A model generated the notes under the pieces. It was not told the origin of the DNA. It made no database searches and saw only the letters and a program-made list of their open reading frames with translations. From an uncultured Lachnospiraceae bacterium (GTDB lineage Bacteria > Bacillota > Clostridia > Lachnospirales > Lachnospiraceae): a stretch of DNA of 7,933 bases. Both the position numbers and the translations under genes were made by a program. Each line of letters starts with the position of its first letter. Positions within the stretch are counted from its first letter, which is position 1. Positions 6,167 to 7,933 of this stretch are shown piece after piece. Location: positions 1 to 7,933 of the forward strand of contig CAJUSS010000154.1 of assembly GCA_910588895.1 (NCBI GenBank). The letters run 5' to 3'.

Positions 6167-6985
6167 ATGGAGATCAATATCATTCAGGCGATCGCGATCG
6201 GGATCTTGTCATATCTGGGTTCTTTGTCCTGTCCCTGGTTTTTCGGGACCACAGGCGGCTGGTATGTGCTGTCAAGACCGCTTGTTTCCGGCTTCCTGAT
6301 CGGTGCGATCTTGGGAGACATCCAAACGGGTATCCTTGTAGGCGTAGCGGTGCAGGTAGTATATATAGCCTTGGTAACCCCAGGAGGGCAGATGCCTCAA
6401 GATCTGAACGCGGCAGCTTATATCGGAGTGGGACTTGGCATCCTGACCGTAAGGAACGGAGCAACGATAGAGAGCGCCGTAGCCATTGCCACGGCAGTAG
6501 GTGCCATCGGAACGATCTTCCACAATTTTATGATGATGACCAATTCTTACTGGAATGCCAGGGCAGTCCAGGCTATCGAGCAGGGAGACTACAAGAAATT
6601 GGCGTTTAACCACTGGGTGGGGCCGCAGATCATGCAGTTCTTTTACAGAGTGATCCCTACGGTGGCTGTTTTGTACCTGGGACAGGGCCTTGCCACACAG
6701 ATCATCGAGATGTTCCCTGTAGACAGTTTTATCATGCGGACTTTGACCGTTCTGGGCGGTATGCTCCCGGCAGTGGGAGTGGCGATCCTGTTAAAGCAGG
6801 TCACTAAGGTCAATATGGATCTGATCCGTTTTCTGGCCGGATTTACCTTGGTGGCGGCATTGGGGATCAATATGATCTCTCTGGCCATTTTCGGAGCATT
6901 TTTAGCTTACAGCCATTTTGAATATACCAAAAAGACCGTAGAAGTAAGATCTGACGACCATGATGATATGGAGGAGGAGCTGTAA
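6167..6985 (+). CDS. PTS mannose-family EIIC membrane component
   Basis: This 272-residue protein is mostly hydrophobic, with membrane stretches at about 4-22, 35-70, 82-95, 102-118, 162-180, 190-210 and 220-248. It is a mannose/fructose/sorbose family IIC, which forms the sugar translocation channel together with IID. TPGGQMPQDLNAAAYIG (71-87) is a typical family segment. The charged tail after residue 252 ends in DDHDDMEEEL and should be cytoplasmic. AAGGAGG (6155-6161) lies five bases before the ATG and overlaps the IIB stop TAA. The gene ends in TAATG, so the IID start overlaps its stop by one base, a sign of coupled translation of the two membrane partners. Confidence 0.93.
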   Translation: MEINIIQAIAIGILSYLGSLSCPWFFGTTGGWYVLSRPLVSGFLIGAILGDIQTGILVGVAVQVVYIALVTPGGQMPQDLNAAAYIGVGLGILTVRNGATIESAVAIATAVGAIGTIFHNFMMMTNSYWNARAVQAIEQGDYKKLAFNHWVGPQIMQFFYRVIPTVAVLYLGQGLATQIIEMFPVDSFIMRTLTVLGGMLPAVGVAILLKQVTKVNMDLIRFLAGFTLVAALGINMISLAIFGAFLAYSHFEYTKKTVEVRSDDHDDMEEEL

Positions 6986-7797
6986 TGAAGAAGATAAGTA
7001 AAAAAGCGTTGCAACAAAGCTGGCTGCGGTGGTTTTTTAGCAACCTGACCTCCATGTCCTTTCAATGGCTGGAAACCTTTGCTTTTGCCGATTCCATGGC
7101 TCCGGTGGTCAAAGAACTGTACGGAGGAGACAAGGAGGAGGAGATAGCGGCGTTAAAGCGTCACGCGGCTTTCTATAATACAGAGCCTCAGCTGGGTTCC
7201 ATTATCAATGGTGTCATCTGCGGCTTGGAGGAGGAGCGGGCCAACGGGGCCGATATCGATGATGAGGTCATTAATGGCATCAAGATCGGTCTGATGGGGC
7301 CTATGGCTGGGATCGGGGATGCTATGGTGCCCGGAATGTTGATCCCCCTGCTCCTTAGTATCGCGATCGGGCTGGCTCAGGGAGGCAGCATGGCTGGGCC
7401 GCTGTTTTACATGGTCACTTATCTGGTCAGTGTGACGGCTGCCAGTTATTATCTGTTTATGAAGGGCTATCAGCTAGGGACAAGATCTGTGGATATCATC
7501 GTCGGCGAGGCGGCACAGCGTGTCAGAGAGGCGTTTAACCTTCTGGGAGCTGTAGTAGTAGGAGGCGTGGGAGCATCCTATGTCTCCATCAGCACGGATC
7601 TGGTGATCGCTACAGGCAACGCCGAGTCCCAGGTGATCGTAAATGATGTATTAAACGGGATCTATCCAAAGCTCCTTACTATGATCGGTATCCTCCTGTG
7701 CTGGTGGCTGATGGCAAAAAAGAAGGTTTCGGCACTGAAGGTCATGGGGATCCTTGTATTGATCTCTATGGCAGGAGTTGCTGTGGGCTTCTTCTAA
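6985..7797 (+). CDS. PTS mannose-family EIID membrane component
   Basis: This 270-residue protein is a mannose-family IID, a subunit unique to this PTS family and the partner of IIC in sugar translocation. Recognisable segments are MSFQWLETFAFADSMAPVVK (24-43), RHAAFYNTEPQLGSIINGV (59-77), GLEEERANG and IKIGLMGPMAGIGDAMVPG (99-117). Hydrophobic stretches lie at about 115-131, 139-158, 184-202, 228-244 and 250-270, and the protein ends in the last of them. Its start codon overlaps the IIC stop (TAATG), and GGAGGAG at about 6971-6977 inside the IIC gene is the ribosome binding site. With it the four-part transporter is complete. Confidence 0.93.
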   Translation: MKKISKKALQQSWLRWFFSNLTSMSFQWLETFAFADSMAPVVKELYGGDKEEEIAALKRHAAFYNTEPQLGSIINGVICGLEEERANGADIDDEVINGIKIGLMGPMAGIGDAMVPGMLIPLLLSIAIGLAQGGSMAGPLFYMVTYLVSVTAASYYLFMKGYQLGTRSVDIIVGEAAQRVREAFNLLGAVVVGGVGASYVSISTDLVIATGNAESQVIVNDVLNGIYPKLLTMIGILLCWWLMAKKKVSALKVMGILVLISMAGVAVGFF

Positions 7798-7842
7798 ACG
7801 TGTGCAACGCAGGGATATCCACTGATAGGAGGCTGACGTTAG

Positions 7843-7933
7843 ATGAAAGAGATCATAAGACTGGAGCCTGTCTTTAAACAGATGGTCTGGGGCGGGAGTG
7901 GATCAAAGGACCATTTTGGCTTGAAGATCCCCG
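7843..7933 (+). CDS. manA: Class I mannose-6-phosphate isomerase, N-terminal part (cut by window end)
   Basis: Thirty codons are visible and remain open to the window edge. The start MKEIIRLEPVFKQMVWGGSG, followed by a KDHFGLKIP-like segment, is the classic beginning of class I ManA proteins, in which the VWGG motif lies close to the N-terminus. Unlike the long isomerase upstream, it has no extra N-terminal domain. AGGAGG (7827-7832) lies ten bases before the ATG, a slightly long spacing. The 45-base gap after the IID gene holds no terminator, so it is probably the next gene of the same operon. The reaction would be mannose-6-phosphate to fructose-6-phosphate. The family is confident, but the rest of the gene cannot be seen. 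Confidence 0.8.
   Translation, partial: MKEIIRLEPVFKQMVWGGSGSKDHFGLKIP

Overview
The window looks like a sugar-uptake and sugar-phosphate isomerisation operon from a Gram-positive member of the Firmicutes, most likely a gut Clostridia/Lachnospiraceae-type genome. The reasons are the strong AGGAGG-type ribosome binding sites, the tightly packed one-strand operon, the GntR/HutC regulator and mannose-family PTS protein types, and the moderately GC-rich coding DNA with AT-rich promoters. The assignment to Lachnospiraceae is inference. All recognised genes are on the + strand.

Layout. Positions 1-200 hold no convincing protein gene. They are GC-rich (74 of the first 120 bases by hand count) with self-complementary segments, and may be the 3' part of a structured non-coding RNA. 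An AT-rich promoter (212-241) drives a GntR/HutC-family repressor (269-1003). A 207-base gap (1004-1210) holds a strong promoter, two near-identical palindromic operator sites and a terminator-like hairpin in the leader. A third copy of the operator overlaps the repressor's own promoter. The main operon follows: two different cupin-type glucose-6-phosphate isomerase family proteins (1211-1987 and 2105-2695), a long class I mannose-6-phosphate isomerase with an extra N-terminal domain (2676-4409), a Cof-type HAD phosphatase (4416-5231), the four components IIA, IIB, IIC and IID of a mannose-family PTS transporter (5224-7797), and the first 30 codons of a second, ordinary class I mannose-6-phosphate isomerase (from 7843, cut by the window end).

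How the genes fit together (inference from families and context). The IIA-IIB-IIC-IID system would import a hexose or hexose derivative and phosphorylate it, using the cell's general EI and HPr, which are not encoded here. The imported sugar phosphate would be isomerised to fructose-6-phosphate or a related ester by one or more of four isomerase-family proteins, and the HAD enzyme may remove phosphate from accumulating sugar phosphates. The GntR protein most likely represses both itself and the operon through the TGTTATAACA-type sites and is released by a pathway sugar phosphate. Four aldose/ketose-phosphate isomerase-type genes in one PTS operon is unusual. It suggests that the substrate is not plain mannose or glucose, or that some members have diverged in function.
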